Assembly (NCBI GenBank): GCA_003228495.1
Contig: QIDY01000236.1
Span: forward strand, 1-14,216
Origin: Nitrospirota bacterium
GTDB taxonomy: Bacteria; Nitrospirota; Nitrospiria; Nitrospirales; UBA8639
Direction: 5' to 3'
Length of the DNA stretch: 14,216 nucleotides
This document shows, piece after piece, positions 7,926-14,216 of this stretch. A program made the position numbers and the translations under genes. Each line of letters starts with the position of its first letter. Positions within the stretch are counted from its first letter, which is position 1. Under the pieces are notes generated by a model that worked only from the letters and a program-made list of their open reading frames with translations, was not told the origin of the DNA and did no database searches.

Positions 7926-8786
7926 CTAGGTCGGACTGTCTACCTGGCGACGAAGATCGTAGGCCAGGCCGAGTTTGCTCAGCGTCCAAATCAGCCATTT
8001 CGACGGATCGAAATTATACCACCGGACGCCATTGCGATAATCGCTTTGGTACATATGGTGATAGTTGTGATACCCCTCCCCAAACGTGAGTAGAGAAATC
8101 CACCAACTATCTCGACTGGAATTGGAGCTGCCATGAGGTTGATCACCCCAAATATGGCAGATTGAATTAATGAAAAAGGTGGAATTTAGAACAAAGAAAG
8201 TACGTGCCAAGCCTGCTAAGAGAAAGCAGCCAATTCCACCGATCCACCCGTTGTATAGAAAACCAACAATAAAAGGTAGGAATAGGCCGGTCAAGACAAT
8301 AGGAAGGTAATACCGGTTTTGCCACACGATCAACGGATCTTGTAAAAGGCGAGTGGCGTATTTGGGATCTCGGTTGGGATCTTTCCAAAAAATCCATCCA
8401 CAATGACTGTGCCAAAATCCCAGTGTGGCATTATACGGGTCTTCTTCTTGATCACAGCGAGCATGATGTCTGATATGATCTCCGGCCCATCGTAAAGCTG
8501 AATTTTCTAGGGCCATTCCCCCTGCTATTAAAAAAGCGAATCGAACCCAGTCGGGGCATTTAAAACTTCGATGCGTAATCAAGCGATGATACCCAACCGT
8601 AATGCCGAGTCCAGTGATCATGTACAGGGAAATAAACATCGTCCAATCGACCCATGTGAAATCGTAGTAATAGACATACACTGGTAGGGCAATGATCGTA
8701 GCTACCACGATCAATCCAAAAAGGAACATGGTGGGGTAATCTCGTTGTGGTGAACCTGCTTTGGAGGGGTCTAGGGTTCTTGACAT
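7926..8786 (-). CDS. Membrane fatty-acid (acyl-CoA delta-9 type) desaturase
   Basis: Di-iron membrane enzyme that would introduce a cis double bond into acyl chains, adjusting membrane fluidity. The 286-residue product has the three histidine boxes of the stearoyl-CoA/delta-9 desaturase family: HRLITH (67-72), HIRHH (104-108) and HNYHH (240-244), plus NSICHIWG (207-214), which holds a further conserved histidine. Hydrophobic segments lie around residues 20-40, 49-66, 82-93, 161-178 and 181-199, consistent with four membrane passes. GDHIRHHARCDQEEDPYN and FGEGYHNYHH are textbook matches, and the length is normal for bacterial forms. AAGGA lies 10 nt before the ATG. The gene stands alone; a structured leader upstream may control it. 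Chain-length and acyl-CoA versus lipid-linked specificity cannot be told from sequence. Confidence 0.93.
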   Translation of the reverse strand: MSRTLDPSKAGSPQRDYPTMFLFGLIVVATIIALPVYVYYYDFTWVDWTMFISLYMITGLGITVGYHRLITHRSFKCPDWVRFAFLIAGGMALENSALRWAGDHIRHHARCDQEEDPYNATLGFWHSHCGWIFWKDPNRDPKYATRLLQDPLIVWQNRYYLPIVLTGLFLPFIVGFLYNGWIGGIGCFLLAGLARTFFVLNSTFFINSICHIWGDQPHGSSNSSRDSWWISLLTFGEGYHNYHHMYQSDYRNGVRWYNFDPSKWLIWTLSKLGLAYDLRRQVDSPT

Positions 8787-8811
8787 GGCAGCAATGTCCT
8801 TAAATATCTTT

Positions 8812-8862
8812 CACCGGACACACATACAGGAAACATCCTGATAATACGGGTATGATCCGGTG
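8812..8862 (-). promoter_or_regulatory. Nested stem in the desaturase 5' leader
   Basis: Three collinear pairings stack into one long interrupted stem: CACCGGA/TCCGGTG (8812-8818 with 8856-8862), CATAC/GTATG (8823-8827 with 8850-8854) and CAGGA/TCCTG (8827-8831 with 8836-8840, sharing one base). In RNA it would end 10 nt before the AAGGA ribosome site of the desaturase. It could be a leader RNA structure or, as DNA, an operator. The pairings are seen; the function is inferred. Confidence 0.45.
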
Positions 8863-8900
8863 TGCGAGGACCAATTCAAAAAAAGTATTGTAAATGGTGA

Positions 8901-8967
8901 CTCTTTTACAGGAATGTGGTTTGTTGAAATCAAAACTCACAGGTTGAGACCTGCCCGTGTAAAAGAG
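8901..8967. repeat. 10-bp perfect inverted repeat enclosing a second hairpin
   Basis: CTCTTTTACA (8901-8910) and TGTAAAAGAG (8958-8967) are exact reverse complements. Between them, off-centre, is a perfect hairpin CAGGT-TGAG-ACCTG (8940-8953). The ends are symmetrical, so strand cannot be assigned. It may be a small repeat element, a protein-binding site or part of a non-coding transcript. Confidence 0.5.
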
Positions 8968-9058
8968 CTAAGTCAGGATACACGCTAGCAGGTTGATTGT
9001 AAAGAGGAAGACCATGAATTTGACCTTCCCCTCACAAATACCTTACCAGATTTATCAG

Positions 9059-9083
9059 AAAAATCCAGTTATTTGCTTAACTG
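9059..9083 (-). terminator. ahcY: Probable intrinsic terminator after ahcY
   Basis: On the minus strand a perfect 6-bp stem CAGTTA-agcaaa-TAACTG (9083-9066) is followed after two bases and an A by five T residues (9063-9059). It starts 64 nt after the ahcY stop. The stem is AT-rich and short, but another hairpin lies directly before it. Confidence 0.5.
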
Positions 9084-9086
9084 ATG

Positions 9087-9123
9087 CACTCCCTGTAACT
9101 GGTATTCTTGAGGAAAGGGAGTG
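9087..9123 (-). other. 8-bp hairpin in the ahcY 3' region
   Basis: CACTCCCT (9087-9094) pairs perfectly with AGGGAGTG (9116-9123) around a 21 nt loop. It begins 24 nt after the ahcY stop, has no following T-run, and abuts the terminator-like hairpin at 9066-9083, so it may stabilise the mRNA 3' end. Confidence 0.45.
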
Positions 9124-9146
9124 GTCCTACGTAATAATACTGTAAA

Positions 9147-10532
9147 TCAATATTTATAGGTATCTTCTTTGAACGGACCATCCGTTGGTACGTGAATGTA
9201 ATCAGCCTGTATTTTAGTAAGCTTGGTTAAAACGCCACCGAAACCGCGGACCATATGTGCCGCTACTTCCTCGTCCAAAATCTTAGGAAGAACTTGGACT
9301 GACGGGCTTTTTGGTTCTGTCTGGTCAGCATACTTCCGTTCATACAAATGAATTTGAGCCAAGACTTGATTCGCAAAGGAACCGTCCATAATCCGTGATG
9401 GGTGTCCAGTAGCATTGCCCAAGTTTACCAGTCGTCCTTCGGACAATAAAATGAGGTGATCGCTAGTAGATTTATTTCGATATATTTTATGCACTTGAGG
9501 TTTCACTTCTTCCCATTCCCAGTTTTTCCGTGTATATGCTGTATCGATTTCATTATCGAAGTGACCGATGTTGCACACCACAGCGCCACATTTTAACGCT
9601 TGTAACATTGCGGAATCGCAAACGTTAAAATTACCGGTGGCGGTGACGACCAAATCAGTGTGGCTCAGAAGGTTGGTATTCGTATCCTCGACTCTTCCTG
9701 TATTGATGCCGTCTTTGTAAGGTGAAACCACTTCAAACCCGTCCATGCAAGCTTGCATGGCACAAATCGGATCGATCTCCGAAATTTTGACAATCATACC
9801 TTCTTGCCGAAGCGATTGGGCCGATCCTTTCCCGACATCACCGTAGCCAATAACCAACGCTTTTTTCCCGGCTAGCAAATGATCGGTTCCACGTTTAATC
9901 GCATCATTCAAGCTGTGGCGGCACCCGTATTTATTATCATTTTTGGATTTGGTAATGGAGTCGTTCACGTTGATGGCAGGCACTTTTAATGTGCCATTTT
10001 TCAACATTTCCTGCAACCGATGTACGCCTGTCGTCGTCTCTTCGGTAATTCCATGTATGCGATCCAGCATGGCTGGAAACTTTTCATGAATCATCAGTGT
10101 CAGGTCGCCCCCATCATCCAGAACCATATTGGCATTCCAGGGTTGCCCCTCTTTTAAAATCGTTTGCTCGAGGCACCACTCATATTCCTCTTCGGTTTCC
10201 CTTTTCCATGCATAGACTGGAATGCCTTTGGCTGCGATGGCAGCAGCGGCATGATCTTGTGTTGAAAAGATATTGCAGGACGACCAGCGCACTTCAGCTC
10301 CAAGTTCGATCAAGGTTTCAATCAATACGCCAGTTTGAATGGTCATGTGGATACAGCCCAAAATTTTGGCTCCCTTTAAGGGTTGAGACTGGCGATATTT
10401 GTTTCGAAGAGCCATCAACGCCGGCATTTCTGTTTCGGCAATGTGCAGTTCCTTCCGTCCCCAGGCAGCCAGATTGATATCGGCGACTTTATAATCTTGG
10501 GTGATCGTTTCCAGCGTACTTGCAGTGCTCAT
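9147..10532 (-). CDS. ahcY: Adenosylhomocysteinase (SAH hydrolase)
   Basis: Reversibly hydrolyses S-adenosylhomocysteine to adenosine and homocysteine, removing the product inhibitor of SAM-dependent methylations; a cytoplasmic NAD+-containing tetramer in known cases. The 461-residue product shows the substrate-domain motifs CIHMTIQTGVLIETL (60-74), CNIFSTQDHAAAAIA (86-100) and LDDGGDLT, then NVNDSITKSKNDNKYG (188-203) with active-site Lys and Asp, and the NAD loop GYGDVGKG (229-236), plus CNIGHFDNEID and NLGNATGHPS. The extended segment after residue 115 (EEYEWCLEQTILK) matches the longer bacterial form. The C-terminus ends in TYKY, in place of the common HYRY. A GGGGAG ribosome site (10541-10548 region) lies about 9 nt before the ATG. 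It follows metK by 130 nt, completing a SAM cycle pair. Confidence 0.97.
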   Translation of the reverse strand: MSTASTLETITQDYKVADINLAAWGRKELHIAETEMPALMALRNKYRQSQPLKGAKILGCIHMTIQTGVLIETLIELGAEVRWSSCNIFSTQDHAAAAIAAKGIPVYAWKRETEEEYEWCLEQTILKEGQPWNANMVLDDGGDLTLMIHEKFPAMLDRIHGITEETTTGVHRLQEMLKNGTLKVPAINVNDSITKSKNDNKYGCRHSLNDAIKRGTDHLLAGKKALVIGYGDVGKGSAQSLRQEGMIVKISEIDPICAMQACMDGFEVVSPYKDGINTGRVEDTNTNLLSHTDLVVTATGNFNVCDSAMLQALKCGAVVCNIGHFDNEIDTAYTRKNWEWEEVKPQVHKIYRNKSTSDHLILLSEGRLVNLGNATGHPSRIMDGSFANQVLAQIHLYERKYADQTEPKSPSVQVLPKILDEEVAAHMVRGFGGVLTKLTKIQADYIHVPTDGPFKEDTYKY

Positions 10533-10603
10533 AATGCGCGCTCCCCTCTTGTGTCTGAGTGTCTAATTCGAATAATCAATTACGGAATACAGAGATATAT
10601 TGA

Positions 10604-10634
10604 GGAGGGGGGAGGCTACTGTCTTCCCCCCTTC
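10604..10634. promoter_or_regulatory. GC-rich hairpin between metK and ahcY
   Basis: GGAGGGGGGA (10604-10613) pairs with TCCCCCCTTC (10625-10634), including one G-U pair, around an 11 nt loop. No T-run follows on either strand, so it is not a standard terminator. Placed 28 nt after the metK stop and 71 nt before ahcY, it could partly stop transcription, protect the metK mRNA end, or set the metK:ahcY ratio. Confidence 0.45.
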
Positions 10635-10662
10635 ATGTTACACGAAAGGATGATTTAAAAAA

Positions 10663-11814
10663 TTATAACCCCGATTCCCGGCGCAGCAAGTTTGCTTTGT
10701 CCGTTTTTTCCCATGTAAAGCCCGGTTCGTTTCTGCCAAAGTGCCCATAGGCGGCCGTTTGTTTGTAGATGGGGCGTCGTAATTTGAGGTGGTCGATAAT
10801 ACTCTTTGGCGTTAAAGGAAAATGTTTGCGCACTAACTTTTCGATGCGCTCCACATTGGTTTTTTCGGTGCCTTTGGTATCTACCAGAATCGAGACGGGT
10901 TCAGGAACGCCAATGGCGTAGGCCAATTGCACCTCGCATTTGTCTGCCAATCGAGCTGCAATAATATTTTTTGCAATGTACCGGGCCATATAAGAAGCTG
11001 ATCGATCCACCTTGCTTGGATCTTTTCCGGAAAAACATCCTCCGCCATGGCTGCCAACCCCACCATAGGTATCCACAATAATTTTACGACCAGTTAATCC
11101 CGTGTCCCCCATTGGTCCACCGGTGACAAAACGTCCTGTGGGGTTGATGTGAAAGGTGACGGTTTTAGGATTAAACAGTTTCTTCGGCATCATAGGGATA
11201 ATAACTTTGTCCATGATGTCTTTTTCGATTTTCTTGGATGTCACCGAATCACTATGTTGCGTAGAAACCACGATCGTATCGATTCGAATTGGTTTGCCAT
11301 TTTTATACTCAACTGTGACTTGGGATTTCCCATCCGGACGGACCCAGTTCAGAATATTCTTCTTGCGCACTTCAGCTAACCGTCGAGTCAGCCGGTGGGC
11401 TAACACAATTGGCATGGGCATGAGCTCAGGGGTTTCATTGGATGCGTAGCCAAACATCAGGCCTTGGTCCCCTGCTCCTCCTGTATCCACACCCATGGCG
11501 ATATCGCCGGATTGCGCATCTATGGAAGTGAGAACGGAACAGGTACGGTGGTCAAATCCCCAAGTGGCATCGGAATATCCGACTCCTCTAATGGTTTCTC
11601 GAATGATTTCTGGAATTTCGACATAGGCTTTAGTAGAAATTTCTCCTGCCACAAAGGCCAATCCAGTCGTAAGCAGCGTTTCACATGCCACTCGGCAGTT
11701 CTTATCTTTAGCCATAATGGCATCCAAAATACCATCCGAAATTTGGTCAGCAATCTTATCTGGATGTCCTTCTGTGACCGATTCCGATGTAAATAGAAAA
11801 CTGGTTTGTCTCAT
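10663..11814 (-). CDS. metK: S-adenosylmethionine synthetase
   Basis: Makes S-adenosylmethionine from methionine and ATP with release of phosphate and pyrophosphate; cytoplasmic. The 383-residue length is normal. Landmarks are SESVTEGHPDKIADQISD (10-27) with the ATP-contacting His17, GAGDQGLMFGYA (113-124), and the phosphate loop GGGCFSGKDPSKVDRS (257-272), where Cys260 replaces the more usual Ala. HINPTGRFVTGGPMGDTGLT (222-241) is also conserved. AGGGGGA lies just before the ATG with short spacing. A candidate promoter is seen about 85-110 nt upstream. metK is followed by ahcY, so synthesis of the methyl donor and disposal of its by-product are encoded together; the SAM could serve, among others, the radical SAM enzyme in this window. 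Confidence 0.98.
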   Translation of the reverse strand: MRQTSFLFTSESVTEGHPDKIADQISDGILDAIMAKDKNCRVACETLLTTGLAFVAGEISTKAYVEIPEIIRETIRGVGYSDATWGFDHRTCSVLTSIDAQSGDIAMGVDTGGAGDQGLMFGYASNETPELMPMPIVLAHRLTRRLAEVRKKNILNWVRPDGKSQVTVEYKNGKPIRIDTIVVSTQHSDSVTSKKIEKDIMDKVIIPMMPKKLFNPKTVTFHINPTGRFVTGGPMGDTGLTGRKIIVDTYGGVGSHGGGCFSGKDPSKVDRSASYMARYIAKNIIAARLADKCEVQLAYAIGVPEPVSILVDTKGTEKTNVERIEKLVRKHFPLTPKSIIDHLKLRRPIYKQTAAYGHFGRNEPGFTWEKTDKANLLRRESGL

Positions 11815-11897
11815 TGAATCCCCCTACTAATTAGGTTGAGCCTCATGCTCCTCACGGACCAAGACCCGAAGTGAATAATGCAAATACCAAAACCCTT

Positions 11898-11927
11898 ACT
11901 ATACGTCACGATAAGGTGTTTGTGCAA
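11898..11927 (-). promoter_or_regulatory. metK: Candidate metK promoter
   Basis: Minus-strand TTGCAC (11927-11922) and TATAGT (11903-11898) are 18 nt apart. The -10 box matches the consensus at five of six positions, the -35 at three. It would give a leader of roughly 75 nt, and an AT-rich stretch lies just upstream. Confidence 0.45.
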
Positions 11928-12134
11928 AAATAAAACAACAATTGATGGGATTGAAGGGATACGCAGCGTCGTAAGAGTCGTGAGATGTAAGCTTGTTTTC
12001 TCGGGCAAAAGTGGGAAAAACTTGAACAGGACGTATATGAATTTTTGGTAGGACGGTCGAAGTTTTTATTAAACAGACATTGTGCTTACCTGCAATTTAG
12101 TTTGGCGTACATTCGAACTTCTCTTTTCTCTACT

Positions 12135-12170
12135 AGGCATTTTAATTAGGTTAATTAGGATAAAATGCCT
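12135..12170. repeat. Perfect 10-bp inverted repeat with tandem 9-bp repeat in the loop
   Basis: AGGCATTTTA (12135-12144) and TAAAATGCCT (12161-12170) are exact reverse complements 16 nt apart. Overlapping the left arm and loop are two contiguous copies of TTAATTAGG (12142-12150 and 12151-12159). On the plus strand the stem is followed by TTATTT, but there is no gene just upstream to terminate, so a regulator-binding site is as likely as a terminator. Confidence 0.5.
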
Positions 12171-12288
12171 TTATTTAAGCTAAATTTATACACTTAAGTA
12201 ATTATCACTAGTTTATAAGGCATGGCAAAAAAGTTTTTAGTCAAAACCAGTTGAAAAATCGATGATTTTCTTAATTGACTTCAGAGGG

Positions 12289-12300
12289 GTCAGTGCTGAC
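12289..12300. promoter_or_regulatory. Palindrome upstream of the stress-protein promoter
   Basis: GTCAG-TG-CTGAC is a perfect 5-bp inverted repeat ending 6 nt before the candidate -35 box at 12307. The position suits an activator or repressor site; no regulator is identified. Confidence 0.25.
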
Positions 12301-12306
12301 TTTGGG

Positions 12307-12336
12307 TTGCGTAACGGAAATTCGGGGTGGTAAGAT
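12307..12336 (+). promoter_or_regulatory. Weak candidate promoter of the stress-protein gene
   Basis: TTGCGT (12307-12312) and TAAGAT (12331-12336) are 18 nt apart, matching the sigma-70 boxes at three and four of six positions. The leader would be about 105 nt. No sigma-54 type GG/GC pair with the right spacing was seen. Confidence 0.25.
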
Positions 12337-12389
12337 CCGCTGTTAATTTACGGAAAAATATTAGGCATATCGGCCAATTCCCTGGCGTT

Positions 12390-12419
12390 AAAGGCGAGCG
12401 GTGTTATTGTCGCTTTTTT
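12390..12419 (+). terminator. Terminator-like hairpin in the stress-protein leader
   Basis: AAAGGCGA (12390-12397) pairs with TCGCTTTT (12410-12417), with one G-U pair, around a 12 nt loop, and two more T residues follow. It lies inside the presumed leader, 18 nt before the AAGGAG ribosome site, where a terminator would act as an attenuator. An alternative pairing, AATTCCC (12376-12382) with GGGAATT (12423-12429), encloses it. Confidence 0.4.
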
Positions 12420-12448
12420 CTTGGGAATTCTGATAAGGAGGCTCGTGA

Positions 12449-14216
12449 ATGTATAAAACGATATATGTCCCGGTCGATAATTCAGACCATTCTAATATGG
12501 CTGTCGATTTGGGAGTTCAATTCGCCAAGGTGTTCGGATCGAAAATTGTGGGGAGTCATGTGTATGCGGCGAAGATGCACGATAAACGGTTTAAGCAAAT
12601 GGAGGCTGGTCTTCCTGAAGAATACCATGATGAAAAAGAATTAGACCGGCAACGGCAAATCCATGATTCTCTTATTACACGAGGCCTTCAAATCATTACC
12701 GATTCCTATTTGGATTATGTCGACCAAAAGTGTGCCGAAGCCAATATTCCCCTGGAGCGTCGCTCGTTGGAAGGCCGCAATTGGAAAGCTCTCGCCGAAG
12801 ATATCACGAAAAATGGGTATGACCTCACGATTATGGGGGCTTTGGGGGTTGGAGCTGTTAAAGATTCAATTATTGGAAGTAATACCGAACGCGTCATTCG
12901 ACGAGTTCGAAATTCCGACATGTTTATTGTCAAAGATACCAAACCCATGAATGGTGGCAAAATTGTGGTGGCGGTAGATGGCAGCCATTATTCCTTTGGG
13001 GGGTTAAAAACGGCATTGGCTCTGGGTAAAGCGTTTAATAAGCCTGTGGAAGCCATTTCCGCCTTTGACCCCTATTTTCACTATGCCGCATTCCACAGCA
13101 TTTCCGGTGTTTTGAATGAAGAAGCCGGGAAAGTCTTTCGTTTTAAAGAACAAGAAAAACTGCATGAAGAGGTCATTGACAGCGGATTGGCAAAAATCTA
13201 CCAATCACATCTCGATGTGTCACGTGATGTCGCTCAAGACGAAGGGGCTGATATCAAGACCACGTTGCTGGATGGCAAGGCTTTTGAGAAGGTTATCCAA
13301 TACGTCCGGAAAGAACAGCCGTGGCTTCTCATTGTTGGGCGCATTGGGGTCCATAGTGATGACGATATGGATATTGGCAGCAACGCCGAAAATCTCCTGC
13401 GTTCTGCTCCCTGCAATATCTTGATCTCCAATCGAAAATTTGTGCCTCCCATCGATACCCAAGCGGAATACACTATGGCCTGGACGGAAGAAGCCCTACG
13501 ACGCATGGAAAAAATTCCAGTCTTTGCCCGTGGGGTAGCCAAAACTGCCATTCATCGCTATGCCATCGAAAAGGGCCATACTATCATCAGTAATTCGGTC
13601 ATTGATGATGCTGTAGGCGATATTCTCCCTAAGGGTGCGATGGATGCCATGAAAACACTCGGAGGCACACTTGATTCGGCGGGTGTTGATCGCAACACCA
13701 TGCAAGCCGACAATCAAGTGGCCCAAGATTTAATGGGATCGAAACTAAGTGGCATGATGGCTCAGGTGGTGGAAGAGAAACCAGCGATGGCCAATCCCCT
13801 GAGTGCTGTCAATCAAAATTATTTGGATCGCATGTCGCGGGATTATTATGTTTGTGGGGGATGCGGTTATATTGGAAAAGGGGCTCAACCGGTCTTATGT
13901 CCGGTTTGTGGGCTGGATGGAGCACAATTTAAACAAGTGGATAAATCCATTTTTGAGGCGGCGGCTCAAGCAGAAGGGGGCCTGGAAACTGAAGTGGCTT
14001 ACGATGATATTCCCATGCAATGGACTAAAGATGCACGAGAAGGCATTCGGGCGGTTCCAGCCGGATTCCAGCGTCGGCGGGCAAAAGCCAAAATTGAAAA
14101 AACTGCCAGGAAGTTAGGAATGACAACAATCACGTTGGAGTATGCGGCCCCGATGATTCAAGAGGCGGCGGCTGAAGACTATACGCCAATATTTGCCAAT
14201 AAAACGGCTGGGGAGG
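12449..14216 (+). CDS. Tandem universal stress protein fused to PCP_red-like and rubredoxin-like domains (3' end outside window)
   Basis: An unbroken frame of 589 codons from an ATG 8 nt after AAGGAG (12435-12440), with no stop before the window ends. Residues 1-165 and 168-328 are two UspA domains; both keep the ATP-binding pattern G-x2-G-x9-G-S (G130, G133, G143-S144; and G297, G300, G310-S311). Residues 343-393 (MAWTEEALRRMEKIPVFARG, then a conserved Tyr-Ala-x-Glu) resemble the C-terminal PCP_red domain of light-independent protochlorophyllide reductase subunit B. Residues 467-488 form a rubredoxin/rubrerythrin-type knuckle, C469-x2-C472-x11-C484-x2-C487. Residues 523-572 (MQWTKDAREGIRAVPAGFQR onward) are a second PCP_red-like domain. 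No signal peptide or membrane segment is seen. It probably senses or buffers redox or energy stress in the cytoplasm; that role is inferred. The Usp and metal-knuckle calls are strong, the PCP_red calls moderate. Confidence 0.88.
   Translation, partial: MYKTIYVPVDNSDHSNMAVDLGVQFAKVFGSKIVGSHVYAAKMHDKRFKQMEAGLPEEYHDEKELDRQRQIHDSLITRGLQIITDSYLDYVDQKCAEANIPLERRSLEGRNWKALAEDITKNGYDLTIMGALGVGAVKDSIIGSNTERVIRRVRNSDMFIVKDTKPMNGGKIVVAVDGSHYSFGGLKTALALGKAFNKPVEAISAFDPYFHYAAFHSISGVLNEEAGKVFRFKEQEKLHEEVIDSGLAKIYQSHLDVSRDVAQDEGADIKTTLLDGKAFEKVIQYVRKEQPWLLIVGRIGVHSDDDMDIGSNAENLLRSAPCNILISNRKFVPPIDTQAEYTMAWTEEALRRMEKIPVFARGVAKTAIHRYAIEKGHTIISNSVIDDAVGDILPKGAMDAMKTLGGTLDSAGVDRNTMQADNQVAQDLMGSKLSGMMAQVVEEKPAMANPLSAVNQNYLDRMSRDYYVCGGCGYIGKGAQPVLCPVCGLDGAQFKQVDKSIFEAAAQAEGGLETEVAYDDIPMQWTKDAREGIRAVPAGFQRRRAKAKIEKTARKLGMTTITLEYAAPMIQEAAAEDYTPIFANKTAGE

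Larger units (their letters stand above)
8787..9146. other. Gene-free gap rich in inverted repeats
   Basis: No gene is visible in these 360 nt between ahcY and the desaturase. From the ahcY side the stretch holds an 8-bp stem (9087-9123), a terminator-like hairpin (9059-9083), a nested cruciform-like repeat (8901-8967) and the structured desaturase leader (8812-8862). No promoter with both good boxes stands out for the desaturase. Confidence 0.75.
11815..12448. other. Long AT-rich divergent intergenic region
   Basis: These 634 nt separate minus-strand metK from the plus-strand stress-protein gene. No gene is visible. They hold a candidate metK promoter (11898-11927), a 36 nt inverted repeat (12135-12170), a small palindrome (12289-12300), a weak plus-strand promoter candidate (12307-12336) and a terminator-like hairpin (12390-12419). 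The stretch from about 12060 to 12260 is notably AT-rich. No recognisable SAM riboswitch precedes metK. Confidence 0.7.

Noticed and set aside
10533..10662. Possible SAH riboswitch ahead of ahcY
   Set aside because: The GC-rich hairpin is simple and I do not see the conserved SAH aptamer core.
11815..12000. Possible SAM riboswitch ahead of metK
   Set aside because: The leader lacks the conserved cores of SAM-I and SAM-II types as far as can be read by eye.
11811..12008. Minus-strand 65-codon frame ahead of metK
   Set aside because: It overlaps the metK start and contains the candidate metK promoter; no ribosome site or recognisable domain.
12327..13424. Several plus- and minus-strand open frames around the stress-protein gene
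   Set aside because: They are out-of-frame shadows of the long frame starting at 12449, which has a strong ribosome site and clear Usp motifs.
1..14216. CRISPR array, tRNA, rRNA or insertion sequence
   Set aside because: No regularly spaced direct repeats, RNA-gene signatures or transposase motifs were seen.

Overview
The window looks like chromosomal DNA from a Nitrospirota bacterium, most likely a Nitrospira-type nitrite oxidiser or a marine relative. This is inferred from three things: the argD-argF-argG-argH-lipoprotein-lysA gene order, a palindromic intergenic element of a style I associate with Nitrospira genomes, and a universal-stress-protein fusion carrying protochlorophyllide-reductase-like domains. 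No rRNA or other marker gene fixes the taxonomy. All complete genes are on the minus strand; one incomplete gene at the right end is on the plus strand.

Right to left on the minus strand from 7528 to 1 is an amino-acid biosynthesis operon: argD, argF, argG, argH, a small LptM/LppL-like lipoprotein, a B12-binding radical SAM protein, and the start of lysA, which runs off the left edge. Junctions are tight (3 and 5 nt gaps, then 37 nt, then a 4 nt ATGA overlap). A 99 nt gap holding a plausible internal promoter precedes the radical SAM gene, whose end overlaps lysA by 8 nt. ArgD, ArgF, ArgG and ArgH carry out the last steps from N-acetylglutamate semialdehyde to arginine, and LysA makes lysine from meso-diaminopimelate. 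argH-lipoprotein-lysA is a familiar neighbourhood; the radical SAM gene looks like an insertion into it.

Positions 7529-7925 have no gene but hold a long imperfect palindrome that looks like a dispersed repeat. A membrane fatty-acid desaturase (7926-8786) follows. The 360 nt gap 8787-9146 is rich in inverted repeats: a nested stem in the desaturase leader, a cruciform-like element, and a likely ahcY terminator.

ahcY (9147-10532) and metK (10663-11814) form a SAM-cycle pair: MetK makes S-adenosylmethionine and AhcY removes S-adenosylhomocysteine. The AT-rich region 11815-12448 separates metK from a divergent plus-strand gene and holds candidate promoters, a perfect 10-bp inverted repeat with a tandem 9-bp repeat in its loop, and a terminator-like hairpin in the downstream leader. 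The plus-strand gene (12449 to the end, unfinished) encodes two UspA domains, a PCP_red-like domain, a rubredoxin-like four-cysteine knuckle and a second PCP_red-like domain. It is the most unusual protein in the window.
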